A stretch of DNA of 64,000 nt, from the NCBI RefSeq assembly GCF_039908645.1, contig NZ_CP150917.1:2925501-2989500 (forward strand), given 5' to 3'. Shown here one piece after another: positions 36,542 to 45,333 of this stretch. The notes below the pieces were generated by a model. That model did no database searches and was not told where the DNA came from. It saw nothing but the letters and a program-made list of their open reading frames with translations. How positions within the stretch are numbered: the stretch's first letter is position 1; each line of letters starts with the position of its first letter. The translations under genes and the position numbers were made by a program. Origin of the DNA: Pseudomonas helvetica. GTDB taxonomy: Bacteria; Pseudomonadota; Gammaproteobacteria; Pseudomonadales; Pseudomonadaceae.

Positions 36542-37237
36542 TTGAACGAACAGACATTGTCCATGCGCCTGGAGCGCGTGGCGTGGCATGTGCCAGAAGG
36601 TGCACGGCTGGCCGATATCGGCTCGGATCATGGCTACCTGCCGGTGGCGTTGATGCGCCGTGGCGCTATCGCGGCGGCGGTGGCCGGCGAGGTGGCATTG
36701 ACGCCGTTTTACTCAGCCGAACGCACCGTGCGCGAGAACGGCCTGGACCAGCGGATCAGCGTGCGCCTGGCCAACGGCCTGGCAGCGATCGAGCCGGGAG
36801 ACGGGATCACGGCGATCAGCATCTGCGGGATGGGCGGCGAGACGATCCGCGACATCCTCGACAGTGGCAAAGCGCGCCTGAGCGGCCAGGAGCGCCTGAT
36901 CCTGCAGCCCAACGGCGGCGAGCAGCCACTGCGCCAATGGCTGATGGAAAATGGTTACTGCATCCTCTGTGAGGAACTGCTGCGGGAAAACCGCTTCGAC
37001 TACGAAATCATCGTCGCCGAGCGCGCCGGGCCGGTGATGTACAGCGCCGAGGAGCTGTACTTCGGCCCGCTGCAGATGCAGGCCCGCAGTCCGGTGTTCC
37101 TGGCCAAGTGGCAGCGCATACTGCGCGAGAAGCACAAGACCCTGAGCAACTTCGCCCGGGCGCGGCAGGCCGTGCCCGAGGAGAAGGTGCAGGACATCGT
37201 CCGGCAAGTACGGTGGATCAGCGACCTGCTGGCTTGA
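36542..37237 (+). CDS. TrmK-like tRNA (adenine-N1)-methyltransferase family protein
   Basis: A 231-residue SAM-dependent methyltransferase. The SAM-binding loop is A-D-I-G-S-D-H-G-Y at 24-32, then I-C-G-M-G-G-E-T-I near residue 97 and L-Q-P-N-G-G, the signature order of TrmK (m1A22 of tRNA in Bacillus). I selected the TTG at 36542 since AGGGG lies about seven bases upstream and homologues begin with N-E-Q-x-L; the ATG at 36563 is an alternative. Whether Pseudomonas members modify A22 is not something the sequence shows. Confidence 0.8.
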   Translation: MNEQTLSMRLERVAWHVPEGARLADIGSDHGYLPVALMRRGAIAAAVAGEVALTPFYSAERTVRENGLDQRISVRLANGLAAIEPGDGITAISICGMGGETIRDILDSGKARLSGQERLILQPNGGEQPLRQWLMENGYCILCEELLRENRFDYEIIVAERAGPVMYSAEELYFGPLQMQARSPVFLAKWQRILREKHKTLSNFARARQAVPEEKVQDIVRQVRWISDLLA

Positions 37238-37292
37238 GCCTCGGTCCAGGGGGTTGTACGGAAAGCCACCGAGCGGCGATGTTGCGGGCTAT

Positions 37293-37955
37293 TCAGCGGC
37301 GCCACGATCCATCAGGCAATTCAACCTGCCGCTGAGCCGCAGCCAAGGCAACCTTCAGCCCCTGTTTATCCAATGGGATGCAGTAGGCGGGTTTAGCCCG
37401 TTCGAATCGCCAGCTGTCATCAAGATTGCCAGCATCGACAGCGTCGAACCCAATCTCGTCCAGCAATGTGGTCACCAGGGCTTTTGCGACCGGGTCATCC
37501 GCAGCGATCGGCAGTGCGCGTCGGTTGGGTGCCGCTTTCGGGCGCGAGTCCTGAACCAGGTCTTGAGCGAGGATTGCGTTAAAAACCTTGACCACCCTGG
37601 AGTCGGGCAGATGCTCGGCAAGCAGGCGGCTGGTGGTGGTTTCGAATCGGTCCAGGATGGGAATGTGGCCGTCTCGCTCCGGGTAGTAGTTGTTGGCATC
37701 CAGGACGGTTTTGCCCTCTAGCCACTTGGCCGGCACGCTTCGGTAATGCGCCAGGGGGATTGCCACAAGTACAACTTCGCCGAATCGTGCTGCCTCTTCG
37801 ACAGTGCCGACCTGACTGCCAGGAATGCCACTGAGCACGCTGCTCATGGTCTGTGGCCCACGTGAATTGCTGAGCATCGCCTCGTGTCCCGCTGCGATGA
37901 CCAATTGCGCCACTGAACGTCCTATGAAACCTGCCCCAATAATGCCGATACGCAT
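37293..37955 (-). CDS. NADPH-dependent F420-reductase-like oxidoreductase
   Basis: A 220-residue protein with Rossmann G-A-G-F-I-G at 7-12 and N-S-R-G-P at 29-33, giving NADP preference, then V-L-D-A-N-N-Y-Y-P and a F-N-A-I-L segment, typical of the FNO/YggC-like group in non-methanogens. Real cofactor partner is unknown, since Pseudomonas lacks F420. It is divergent from the LysR gene at 38056 (100-bp gap), its probable regulator. Confidence 0.8.
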   Translation of the reverse strand: MRIGIIGAGFIGRSVAQLVIAAGHEAMLSNSRGPQTMSSVLSGIPGSQVGTVEEAARFGEVVLVAIPLAHYRSVPAKWLEGKTVLDANNYYPERDGHIPILDRFETTTSRLLAEHLPDSRVVKVFNAILAQDLVQDSRPKAAPNRRALPIAADDPVAKALVTTLLDEIGFDAVDAGNLDDSWRFERAKPAYCIPLDKQGLKVALAAAQRQVELPDGSWRR

Positions 37956-38055
37956 GTCCTTGCTCCGCTGGTTGGTAAGAAGAAACCATGATGATTGCCA
38001 ACCAATGGCAGATAAATAATCATCGGCTACTTAGTCTCGTTACCGGGAGTGTTGA

Positions 38056-38952
38056 ATGATGGATCGCTTGACGAGCATGAGCGCTTTTGTGATGGCGGCG
38101 GAGTCAGGCTCCTACGCCCGCGCTGCAGAGCGATTGGGCATGTCGCCGCAGATGGTGGCCAAGCATGTTGCCGCTCTTGAGCACCGGCTGGGGGCGCGGC
38201 TACTGAACCGTACTACCCGGCGGCAGAGCCTGACTGAACTGGGGAGTGCTTACTATGAACGCTGCAAGCATATTGTGAGCGAAGCCCAGGCTGCCGACTC
38301 CCTTGCGCAGATCATGAACGACACCCCTCGTGGCAAACTGAAAATCAGTGCTCCCGTGACTTTCGGTTCCTATAGCCTCATGCCGTTCATGACGGATTTT
38401 TTGCGTCACCACCCTGAAGTGGAAATCGATCTGCATTTGACGGATCGCTTCGTCGATCTGGTGGAAGAGGGCTATGAAGTGGCTTTCCGGATCGGTCCCT
38501 TGACCAACTCCAGTTTGACCGCCAGACCGTTGGCGCCTTATCGGCTGGTGGCCTGCGCAACACCGAGCTACCTGATTGAACGCGGAACGCCACAAACACC
38601 GGCTGATCTCGAGAACCATGAATGTTTGGGATTTGCCTATTGGTCCCGTCCGGCCGACCGCGAATGGCAGTTCTGCAAGGGGTCCACCGTTCATAAGGTA
38701 CAGGTCACCAGTCGCTTGCAAGTCAACGAGAGCAAGGCACTGCTGTCAGCCGCGCTTGAGGGGTTTGGAATTGTCCTTGGATCCGAAGACTTTCTTCAGC
38801 CGGCGCTGCAAAGCGGCGAGTTGGTGCGGCTGTTAACTGATTTCGAAGCGCCGAGCCGACACATGCATTTGCTCTACACGGCAAATCGCCAGAGAACCGC
38901 CAAACTCCGACGATTCATCGAGGCTGCAATCGCCCGCTTTGGTGCGATTTGA
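38056..38952 (+). CDS. LysR-type transcriptional regulator
   Basis: A 298-residue LTTR. HTH at about 18-40 (Y-A-R-A-A-E-R-L-G-M-S-P-Q-M-V-A-K-H-V) and effector domain starting L-K-I-S-A-P-V-T-F-G-S. Two tandem Met codons (38056 and 38059) are possible starts. The CrgA-like subgroup often regulates a divergent oxidoreductase for a toxic aldehyde or quinone; here that is the F420-reductase-like gene. Confidence 0.9.
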   Translation: MMDRLTSMSAFVMAAESGSYARAAERLGMSPQMVAKHVAALEHRLGARLLNRTTRRQSLTELGSAYYERCKHIVSEAQAADSLAQIMNDTPRGKLKISAPVTFGSYSLMPFMTDFLRHHPEVEIDLHLTDRFVDLVEEGYEVAFRIGPLTNSSLTARPLAPYRLVACATPSYLIERGTPQTPADLENHECLGFAYWSRPADREWQFCKGSTVHKVQVTSRLQVNESKALLSAALEGFGIVLGSEDFLQPALQSGELVRLLTDFEAPSRHMHLLYTANRQRTAKLRRFIEAAIARFGAI

Positions 38953-39015
38953 GCCGGCTTTTGAGTTGTCCAAGCCGCATTGACCTGTGATTGATCCCGA
39001 TCGCAGGTTACCGCG

Positions 39016-39276
39016 TCATTGACTGGATGCTTTTTTCCATTCCCTGTACGCCAGCGGCAAACACACCGCACACGGTCGATAGCCCGCCGCGCGGGCTATG
39101 GCTTCATCGGCAAAAAACACCCGGTGCGCGACATAGCCACCACGGGCAATGGCCCGCAGTGCAGCAGGGCAGTCCAGTCGACCGTAAATTCGGGATCGTC
39201 GATGACCACCCATTTGTCCGGGTTCGGCGCTGTCTAGCGGTTCGCCCTGAGCATTGATCAACACAAAGCGTTTCAT
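39016..39276 (-). CDS. Stand-alone Ada-like zinc domain, methyl-acceptor Cys missing
   Basis: An 86-residue protein resembling the N-terminal zinc domain of Ada: I-Y-G-R-L-D-C at 30-36, V-F-F-A-D-E-A at about 53-59 and G-Y-R-P-C-A-V-C at 65-72. Aligned with Ada, C36, C69 and C72 match three zinc ligands, while the position of the methyl-accepting Cys38 is G32. It overlaps the 3' end of the AlkA-type glycosylase gene by four bases, so the two are translationally coupled. A DNA-backbone repair role by methyl transfer is therefore unlikely; a damage-binding or structural role is possible. Confidence 0.75.
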   Translation of the reverse strand: MKRFVLINAQGEPLDSAEPGQMGGHRRSRIYGRLDCPAALRAIARGGYVAHRVFFADEAIARAAGYRPCAVCLPLAYREWKKASSQ

Positions 39277-39884
39277 GGGTTCGGCACTCGCCACAAATAC
39301 CAGGCCGCGACGGTTCTATAGGGGCTCCATGCCTGACCGATATCGACCATCTGCTTGCGGCTTGGCTGTTGCTCCAGGCCCTTGAGACGGCGGTAGCCGT
39401 CGCGCACGCCAAAGTCGTCGGCGGGCAGGATGTCCATGCGTTCGAGGGTGTAGATCAGCAGCATCTCGACAGTCCAGCGGCCGACACCGCGTAACCGGGT
39501 CAGGCGTTCGATCAATTCGTCGTCGCTCATCGACAGCGCGTTTGAACGATCCGGCACCAGCCCCTCCAGTGCGCCTTGGGCGATACCGTGAAGCGTGGCG
39601 ATCTTGCTGCCGGAGAAACCACAGCCGCGCAGCACCTCGAATTCACAGGCCAGCAATTGCTCGGGCGTCGGGAACGGCGAGTCGGGAAACAGCGCGATCA
39701 AACGCCCGAGAATGGCATCGCCGGCCTTGGCATGGAGTTGCTGATAAGCAATGGCCCGAACCAGCGCTTCGTAGGGATCACGAGCCGGTTTTGGCTGATG
39801 CAGGCACGGGCCGATGGCGGCGATGTGCCGCGCCCAGTCCGGGTCGATGGCGGACAGGTAGTGGCTGGCGGGGTGATAGGGCAT
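39273..39884 (-). CDS. AlkA-type DNA-3-methyladenine glycosylase (HhH-GPD)
   Basis: A 203-residue base-excision glycosylase. Helix-hairpin-helix L-R-G-V-G-R-W-T-V-E at 131-140, followed by L-P-A-D-D-F-G with the catalytic Asp near 157. Q-Q-L-H-A-K-A at about 48-54 is the conserved base-flipping helix. Start at 39884 is the first ATG before the family start P-Y-H; the in-frame 39965 start adds sequence unlike the family. Removes alkylated purines. Coupled with the small Ada-like protein. Confidence 0.88.
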   Translation of the reverse strand: MPYHPASHYLSAIDPDWARHIAAIGPCLHQPKPARDPYEALVRAIAYQQLHAKAGDAILGRLIALFPDSPFPTPEQLLACEFEVLRGCGFSGSKIATLHGIAQGALEGLVPDRSNALSMSDDELIERLTRLRGVGRWTVEMLLIYTLERMDILPADDFGVRDGYRRLKGLEQQPSRKQMVDIGQAWSPYRTVAAWYLWRVPNP

Positions 39885-40028
39885 GGAAATTCCAGGCAGA
39901 AGTTCAGGTACTGCAGGCAGATTAAAGATCTGCCCGCTGGATCGCACCCGGTCTCTTGCGCTCAAACTTTCGCGTAGGTTGCAGCGCTATAAAACTCCAG
40001 CTACCGACAGTGACGCAGCACGGATGCG

Positions 40029-41069
40029 CTACCGGGGTTCCATAATCCGCAGTACCGGGTGCCCGTCGATATCCTTGAGTGGAAAATACGAGCGGTGTGT
40101 CGCTGTATCCACAGCAACGACGTGCGCATGCGGGCCTACGCGGCCACTGCCGATGTTCGTGAGGACGCTGTCCTTGACGTGGAACATCGACACCATGCCG
40201 GCCTCTGCAGCCACATAAAGCGTGCCCGGTACGGGGTCAAACGCGAGCACGTCAGGGGTTCCTCCAGTATCGAACGCCTGGATAACCTGCATCGTGCGCA
40301 TGTCCAGTACCAGGAGTTTGTCGTTACCTTCGCATGCGATAAAGGCCAGCCGGTCACGCGGGGTGATCAACAAGCCATGGTTGCCTCTTGCCCCCGGCAA
40401 ATCAATGCGCGCAACGATCCGGTCGGTTGCGGGATCGATCTCGATCAGTTGCCCGCGTGTCTGGACATTAACGAAAATGTGCCGTGATACAGGGTCATAT
40501 TGTGTATTGCCGACTTCACCTCCGAGGGGAATCGTTGCGACGCGAGTGTTGGTGCGCACGTCGATTACCGTTTCGGTCTTGCCGTTTTCGTTCGATACGT
40601 AAAGCTTGTGAAGGTCGGGCACATAAGCCATTCCGTCTGGGTAGACACCGCCGGGAATACGACTGACAACTGCCAGGGTCGTTTCGTCAATCGCCACGAT
40701 TTCGTTGGTGCCCGTCGCCGACGCGTAGACACGCGACAGTTCAGGAATAACCAGCACACCGTGCACCGACGAAACGTTCGCAATGCGTCCAACGACACGG
40801 GACTCACGCAGGTCAAAGACGATCACTTCGCTGTCACCCAAATGAGCGATGAACAACAGGTTACGCGCTGGATCGTAGCTCTCGTAGTCAAGCCGAGTAG
40901 CGCCGCCGGGCAACGGAATGTCGGTGACATGTTTCAGTGGCAGGTCGTTGGTCGATGGTTTGTCTGCAGCCTGAACGTCGCGAAGGTTCGCGACGTTCAT
41001 GACGGCTAGCGCCATCAACAGGACGGCGAAGACTGGCAGAGCAAAACGTCGTTTGTGCCGTAGGGTCAT
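40029..41069 (-). CDS. Exported YVTN-type beta-propeller protein
   Basis: A 346-residue protein with a long signal peptide (about 34 residues, ending Q-A-A) and repeated strands: L-L-F-I-A-H-L-G-D-S, V-Y-A-S-A-T-G-T-N, L-Y-V-S-N-E-N-G, I-F-V-N-V-Q-T-R, A-F-I-A-C-E-G and L-Y-V-A-A-E-A, about seven YVTN-like blades. Probably periplasmic. Repeats with N-E/D-x-V-x-V-I-D resemble surface-layer and nitrous-oxide-reductase-type propellers. No catalytic site. The chromate cluster starts 92 bases upstream on the same strand, so it could be cotranscribed. Confidence 0.85.
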   Translation of the reverse strand: MTLRHKRRFALPVFAVLLMALAVMNVANLRDVQAADKPSTNDLPLKHVTDIPLPGGATRLDYESYDPARNLLFIAHLGDSEVIVFDLRESRVVGRIANVSSVHGVLVIPELSRVYASATGTNEIVAIDETTLAVVSRIPGGVYPDGMAYVPDLHKLYVSNENGKTETVIDVRTNTRVATIPLGGEVGNTQYDPVSRHIFVNVQTRGQLIEIDPATDRIVARIDLPGARGNHGLLITPRDRLAFIACEGNDKLLVLDMRTMQVIQAFDTGGTPDVLAFDPVPGTLYVAAEAGMVSMFHVKDSVLTNIGSGRVGPHAHVVAVDTATHRSYFPLKDIDGHPVLRIMEPR

Positions 41070-41161
41070 GAGGTCCTCTTCTGCTTGGGCAGGGCGACGT
41101 CAATCGTCCTGCCTTTGTCCCGGTAATACAGGATTAGAACGTTCAGTGTGAACAGGCCTCT

Positions 41162-41614
41162 TCACATCTGCGGAGGCCAGTTATGCGTCTCGCCTTGACA
41201 CTCCTTGCACCAGGCGTACAGCGCGTCATACATGATCAAACCGTGCGACAGCATTTCCTGGTCATCGGCGAAGCATTGCGACAATCCCAGCGAAATCGCG
41301 TACAGCCCAGCCGATTGCGGCGTCAGATCAAGGCGGGAGGTATCCGCCCCACGCACGATTTTGGCCAAATGCTGCAAGGCGGTATCACTGAGCTGGTACT
41401 TCTTCAGGAACGCATCGAAGCTGCACAGCTCACCTACGTGGGAAAGCTCGACGCCCGGAATATCGTAAGGCGTTGCATCTTTCTCAGCGGCAAACCGCAG
41501 AACGTCTTTGCTGGGGACGTAGAGGAACTCGGCCTGAGGATCGATAAAACGAGTGATCAGCCAAGGACAAGCGATGCGATCAATCTTGGGTCGTTCACGG
41601 GTAATCCACCTCAT
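41162..41614 (-). CDS. ChrB-like chromate-resistance domain protein
   Basis: A 150-residue protein equal to the C-terminal ChrB domain: I-D-R-I-A-C-P-W-L-I-T-R-F-I-D-P near the N-terminus, then V-E-L-S-H-V-G and S-F-D-A-F. The same block (V-D-R-L-A-C-A-W-L-I-R-R-F-I-D-P) occurs in the full ChrB encoded at 43054, so the cluster has two copies of this module. Conserved Asp/Cys/His suggest a metal or redox role. It lies 84 bases after chrA. Confidence 0.85.
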   Translation of the reverse strand: MRWITRERPKIDRIACPWLITRFIDPQAEFLYVPSKDVLRFAAEKDATPYDIPGVELSHVGELCSFDAFLKKYQLSDTALQHLAKIVRGADTSRLDLTPQSAGLYAISLGLSQCFADDQEMLSHGLIMYDALYAWCKECQGETHNWPPQM

Positions 41615-41698
41615 GCAACACCTCCTGCCTGGTTCGACAGGCTGGATGATCCGGCAGGCCCGATGCCTGCCAGGAAACGTTTGATCGCCGCACGCTTT

Positions 41699-43057
41699 CT
41701 AGCGCAGCAGATGCACTGCCAATCCAATGAGCGCACAGGCCATCAATACTTGAATGACGCCACGCTTGAAGCGAAACAAGGCAATCGCTGCGGCAATGGC
41801 GATCAGCGCAGAGGGCCAGTCGAGGGTGCCGCTGAACCCTTTGGGCCACAGCACGTGATAGCCGAAGAACACTGCCAGATTAAGAATCACCCCAACCACA
41901 GCGGCGGTAATCCCGGTGAGCGGCGCGGTGAACTTGAGTTCGTTGTGCGTCGTCTCCACCAGCGGGCCGCCGGCAAGGATGAACAGGAACGAAGGCAGGA
42001 AGGTGAACCAGGTCACCAGCGTCGCCGCTACGGCGCCGCCGAGAAACACCTGGTCGGCGCCGAACACCTGCGAAACATAAGCCCCGACAAAGCCGACGAA
42101 AGCCACCACCATGATCAGCGGCCCCGGCGTGGTTTCCCCCAGCGCCAAGCCGTCGATCATTTGTGTCGGGGTCAGCCAGCCATAGTGCCCGACTGCGCCC
42201 TGGTAGACATACGGGAGCACCGCGTAGGCGCCACCAAATGTCAGCAGTGCCGCCTTGGTGAAGAACCAGGCCATTTGGGTCAAGGTACCTTCCCAGCCAA
42301 AGAGTGTGGTCAGGATCGCCATTGGCAACGCCCATAACCCCGCGCCGATGAGTGTCAGCAGCGCCAGCTTCAACCAGCTGAACCGGGCATGGTCGGGGGA
42401 AGGGGTGTCGTCATCGATCAATGCCGGGCCGTAGGATTTTTGGGCAGCGCTGTGGCCTCCGATCCGGAACTTTTCCGGAGCAAAACGGCCACCCAGATAG
42501 CCGATCAAGGCCGCACTGAGCACGATCAGTGGAAAGGGCACATTGAATGCAAATATCGCCGCGAACGACGCCGCCGCGATGGCCCACAGCCAATTGTTCT
42601 TCAGCGCTCGCGAACCGATTCGATGAGCCGCCTGTACGACAATGGCGGTCACGGCCGGTTTGATGCCATAGAAAAGCCCGGCGACCATTGGCACGTCGCC
42701 GAAGGCGATATACATCCAGGACAAGGCAATCAGGATGAACAGCGAGGGCAGCACAAACAGCCCACCTGCAATGACACCGCCCCAGGTTCGATGCATCAAC
42801 CAGCCGATGTAGGTTGCCAGTTGCTGAGCTTCTGGCCCTGGCAGCAACATGCAGTAGTTGAGGGCATGCAGGAATCGCCGCTCGGAAATCCAGCGCCGTC
42901 GTTCGACCAACTCCTGGTGCATGATCGAAATCTGTCCTGCCGGCCCGCCGAAACTGATGAAACCCAGCTTGAGCCAGAACCAGAATGCCTCACGCAAACT
43001 GATCGCCTCAGGCCTTGGCAGTTCAGCTTCAACAAGCGATGGAGATGCCTTACTCAT
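41699..43057 (-). CDS. chrA: Chromate efflux transporter ChrA
   Basis: A 452-residue inner-membrane CHR-family transporter, the usual fused length with two CHR domains of five to six helices each. Conserved F-W-L-K-L-G-F-I-S-F-G-G-P-A-G-Q-I near the N-terminus and its counterpart in the second half (F-F-T-K-A-A-L-L-T-F-G-G-A-Y-A) mark the duplicated units; P-G-P-E-A and T-P-G-P-L are substrate-path motifs. Exports chromate from the cytoplasm. It overlaps chrB by four bases and belongs to one operon. Confidence 0.95.
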   Translation of the reverse strand: MSKASPSLVEAELPRPEAISLREAFWFWLKLGFISFGGPAGQISIMHQELVERRRWISERRFLHALNYCMLLPGPEAQQLATYIGWLMHRTWGGVIAGGLFVLPSLFILIALSWMYIAFGDVPMVAGLFYGIKPAVTAIVVQAAHRIGSRALKNNWLWAIAAASFAAIFAFNVPFPLIVLSAALIGYLGGRFAPEKFRIGGHSAAQKSYGPALIDDDTPSPDHARFSWLKLALLTLIGAGLWALPMAILTTLFGWEGTLTQMAWFFTKAALLTFGGAYAVLPYVYQGAVGHYGWLTPTQMIDGLALGETTPGPLIMVVAFVGFVGAYVSQVFGADQVFLGGAVAATLVTWFTFLPSFLFILAGGPLVETTHNELKFTAPLTGITAAVVGVILNLAVFFGYHVLWPKGFSGTLDWPSALIAIAAAIALFRFKRGVIQVLMACALIGLAVHLLR

Positions 43058-44016
43058 TGGGGTTGTTCCTCTTTCACAAACGCGGCAAGCAGGCCGTCGA
43101 AGATGGCGCTCGCAGTAGCCAACAAGTGGTCATCATCAGTCATGGTTTCGCGTAGTCCGGCCAGCACCCGCTCGAGGCCGGCAGCCTCGACCGGCTGAAT
43201 GCCGCCGATGTCGAGGTAATGCACGAGGGCTGCAACGCGCTCCAGACCCGGCGCCTGGATTTCAAAGCTGGCTTGCAGGGTTTCGAAGGTCACACGGTTG
43301 CCGACATGACTGAAGGTCGCCTCATCGAAATCGAAACCCAGGGCATCGGCGGGGCAGTCCTGCGGGCTGTTCAGCCAGAGGATCCGAGCGTCTGGATCGA
43401 TGAAGCGTCGAATCAGCCAGGCGCAGGCCAGTCGATCAACCCAGGGCCGCTTGCGCGTTGCCCATACGCGACCCTGAAAGTCCGCAAGACTCAGCGGCAC
43501 GATTGGCTGGTCGCGGCTATGGGGTTCGTCTGCCGACAATGCGCGACTGACGGCGGTCTCAAGTTCTTGCAAAACCGCGTCGATCTGCTGCTTCGGCTTG
43601 CCAGGAAAATAATCGATAGTGGTCAGTTGTTCGTAGGCTTTGCGCAGCTTGCGAATCTGCTTGGTGGTGGCCAGTGCATTCTCGGTATTGAGCTGTGCAC
43701 GGCAGGCGTCGATCTCGGCGCCGAGCTTGCTGTACTCATCGCTACGGTCGAACAACGCTACGAAGCGTTCGCCATTTGGGTCGACGACAGGCAGGACATA
43801 GGCGGTGCCATTGATGGCCAGAATATCGCGTTCGACCGAGGACAGTGCTTCACGACAGGCGACCGTGTCCGGCAGCAGATAGGCGCCATCGCGTAACACC
43901 GCCGCTCCAGAGGCTTTCAGGGCGCGCCAGGCTCGCATGCGCTCGGTGGCATTGGCGGTCGGTAGGCCAAGGATTAATGCGAGCCAGTTTTTCATTTTAT
44001 GTAGAGATACATTCAA
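43054..44016 (-). CDS. chrB: Chromate-resistance regulator/protein ChrB
   Basis: A 320-residue protein with the ChrB N-terminal domain (W-L-A-L-I-L-G-L-P, R-M-R-A-W-R-A-L-K-A-S-G) and the C-terminal ChrB domain from about residue 185 (V-D-R-L-A-C-A-W-L-I-R-R-F-I). ChrB of Ochrobactrum/Cupriavidus is a chromate-sensing repressor or reductase-linked protein. First gene of the chr operon, translationally coupled to chrA by a 4-base overlap. Confidence 0.9.
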   Translation of the reverse strand: MNVSLHKMKNWLALILGLPTANATERMRAWRALKASGAAVLRDGAYLLPDTVACREALSSVERDILAINGTAYVLPVVDPNGERFVALFDRSDEYSKLGAEIDACRAQLNTENALATTKQIRKLRKAYEQLTTIDYFPGKPKQQIDAVLQELETAVSRALSADEPHSRDQPIVPLSLADFQGRVWATRKRPWVDRLACAWLIRRFIDPDARILWLNSPQDCPADALGFDFDEATFSHVGNRVTFETLQASFEIQAPGLERVAALVHYLDIGGIQPVEAAGLERVLAGLRETMTDDDHLLATASAIFDGLLAAFVKEEQPQ

Positions 44017-44074
44017 AAAAAGTTTGTGTCTCTACAGTATGCGTCTTTAGGCTGATTGAAAAGCCCCCGGCAAT

Positions 44075-44288
44075 AATGCTGTTCACTTAAGCAATTTCAG
44101 TCGCGAGGCATTCTTTGTAGCAGCTGCCGAAGGCTGCGTTCGGCTGCGAAGCAGTCGTAAAATCAGCAATTGCGGTGTGTCAGGTACACCACGGCAGCCG
44201 GACTCACGACTGCTACGCCCGAACGCGGACCGAGCCGAACGCAGCCTTCGGCAGCTGCTACAGATTGCATTACGGCTTAAATGAACAG
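44075..44288. repeat. Composite inverted repeat around a REP hairpin (decayed MITE-like)
   Basis: Outer arms: AATGCTGTTCACTTAAG at 44075-44091 and the inverted relative GCTTAAATGAACAG at 44275-44288. Inside lies a perfect 30-bp inverted repeat, 44116-44145 against 44233-44262, a GTAGCAGCTGCC-type REP element with an 87-bp centre. It sits between chrB's promoter side and the stop of the EamA gene. The outer arms match those of the element at 47186-47363. Confidence 0.8.
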
Positions 44289-44292
44289 CCCA

Positions 44293-45333
44293 TCAATGCT
44301 TGTGCCGGTGATGAATGTCGGGGTAATGCGGGTGGCTGTGGCGGATCGCCTGATGCTGGTGAACGTGACTGTGAGGTTCGCTGCCATCCCATTCAAAGTC
44401 ATGCTCATGCTGATGGTGTTCATCGTGAACATGCCGGTGACCATGGATGAGCGGCTCGTGCTGGTGGTCGTGCGCGTGGCTTTCAGTGAGGTGAATCCAG
44501 ACGCCAATGCCCATCAGCAGGGCGGCGATCCAGAACGTCAGTGAAGCAGGTTCGCCGAGGATCAGAATCGCTATCGCCGCCCCCAGAAACGGCGCGGTCG
44601 AAAAGTACGCGCCAGTACGTGCCGTGCCGAGGCCGCGAAGGGCGAGCACGAACAGCACCAGGCTAATGCCGTAACCGAGAAAGCCGACCAGGAGTATCGG
44701 CGCGAGCGTGGCAATGTTCGGTAGTTTGGCCCCCAACGATAACGCCAGCGTACAGTTGACCGCCCCCGCGACCAGCCCCTTGATACCGGCAATGAACAGG
44801 GCATCGGACGCTGAGATCTTGCGGGTCAGGTTGTTATCGATGGCCCAGCAGGCACAGGCCAGCGCGACGGCCAGCGGGCCGATCCAGCCTTGTGCGTGTG
44901 TCGAGTCTTGCGGCCAGGCCAGGAACACTCCGCCAGCGACGATGGCCAACATCCCCGCAACGATTCGCCGATCAGCATTCTCCTTGAACACCAGCCAGGC
45001 CAGCAGCGCCGTCAGTACCGATTCCAGATTGAGCATCAGCGAGGCCGTCGCCCCTGACGTCAGGGTCAAGCCGAACATCAATGCCACCGGCCCAAGCACA
45101 CCGCCGAAGGCGATGGCACCGATCAACCACGGCCACTCGCCGGCCGTCAGACCGGTTGCCTGCCAGCCGCGATCGCGGATAAACCTGACCAGGGTCAAGC
45201 CGAGGCCGCTGCCCAGGTACAGCAGCCCCGCCAATAAAATCGGCGAGACCTCCACACCTAGCAGTTTGGCCAGCGGGGTGCTGGCGCCAAACAGTGCGGC
45301 CGCGCTCAAGGCGTAGAAAATACTCAGGTTCAT
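44293..45333 (-). CDS. EamA/DMT transporter with His-rich C-terminal tail
   Basis: A 346-residue drug/metabolite-type transporter with about ten hydrophobic helices in residues 1-281 (two EamA repeats). The remaining 66 residues contain about 24 His in H-x-H patterns plus Asp/Glu, like a cytoplasmic metal-binding or metal-buffering tail seen in zinc, nickel and cobalt exporters. That suggests divalent metal export rather than an organic substrate. The reading frame in this tail is real: it is continuous with the transporter and uses both CAC and CAT codons. Its stop is at the edge of the composite repeat. Confidence 0.85.
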   Translation of the reverse strand: MNLSIFYALSAAALFGASTPLAKLLGVEVSPILLAGLLYLGSGLGLTLVRFIRDRGWQATGLTAGEWPWLIGAIAFGGVLGPVALMFGLTLTSGATASLMLNLESVLTALLAWLVFKENADRRIVAGMLAIVAGGVFLAWPQDSTHAQGWIGPLAVALACACWAIDNNLTRKISASDALFIAGIKGLVAGAVNCTLALSLGAKLPNIATLAPILLVGFLGYGISLVLFVLALRGLGTARTGAYFSTAPFLGAAIAILILGEPASLTFWIAALLMGIGVWIHLTESHAHDHQHEPLIHGHRHVHDEHHQHEHDFEWDGSEPHSHVHQHQAIRHSHPHYPDIHHRHKH

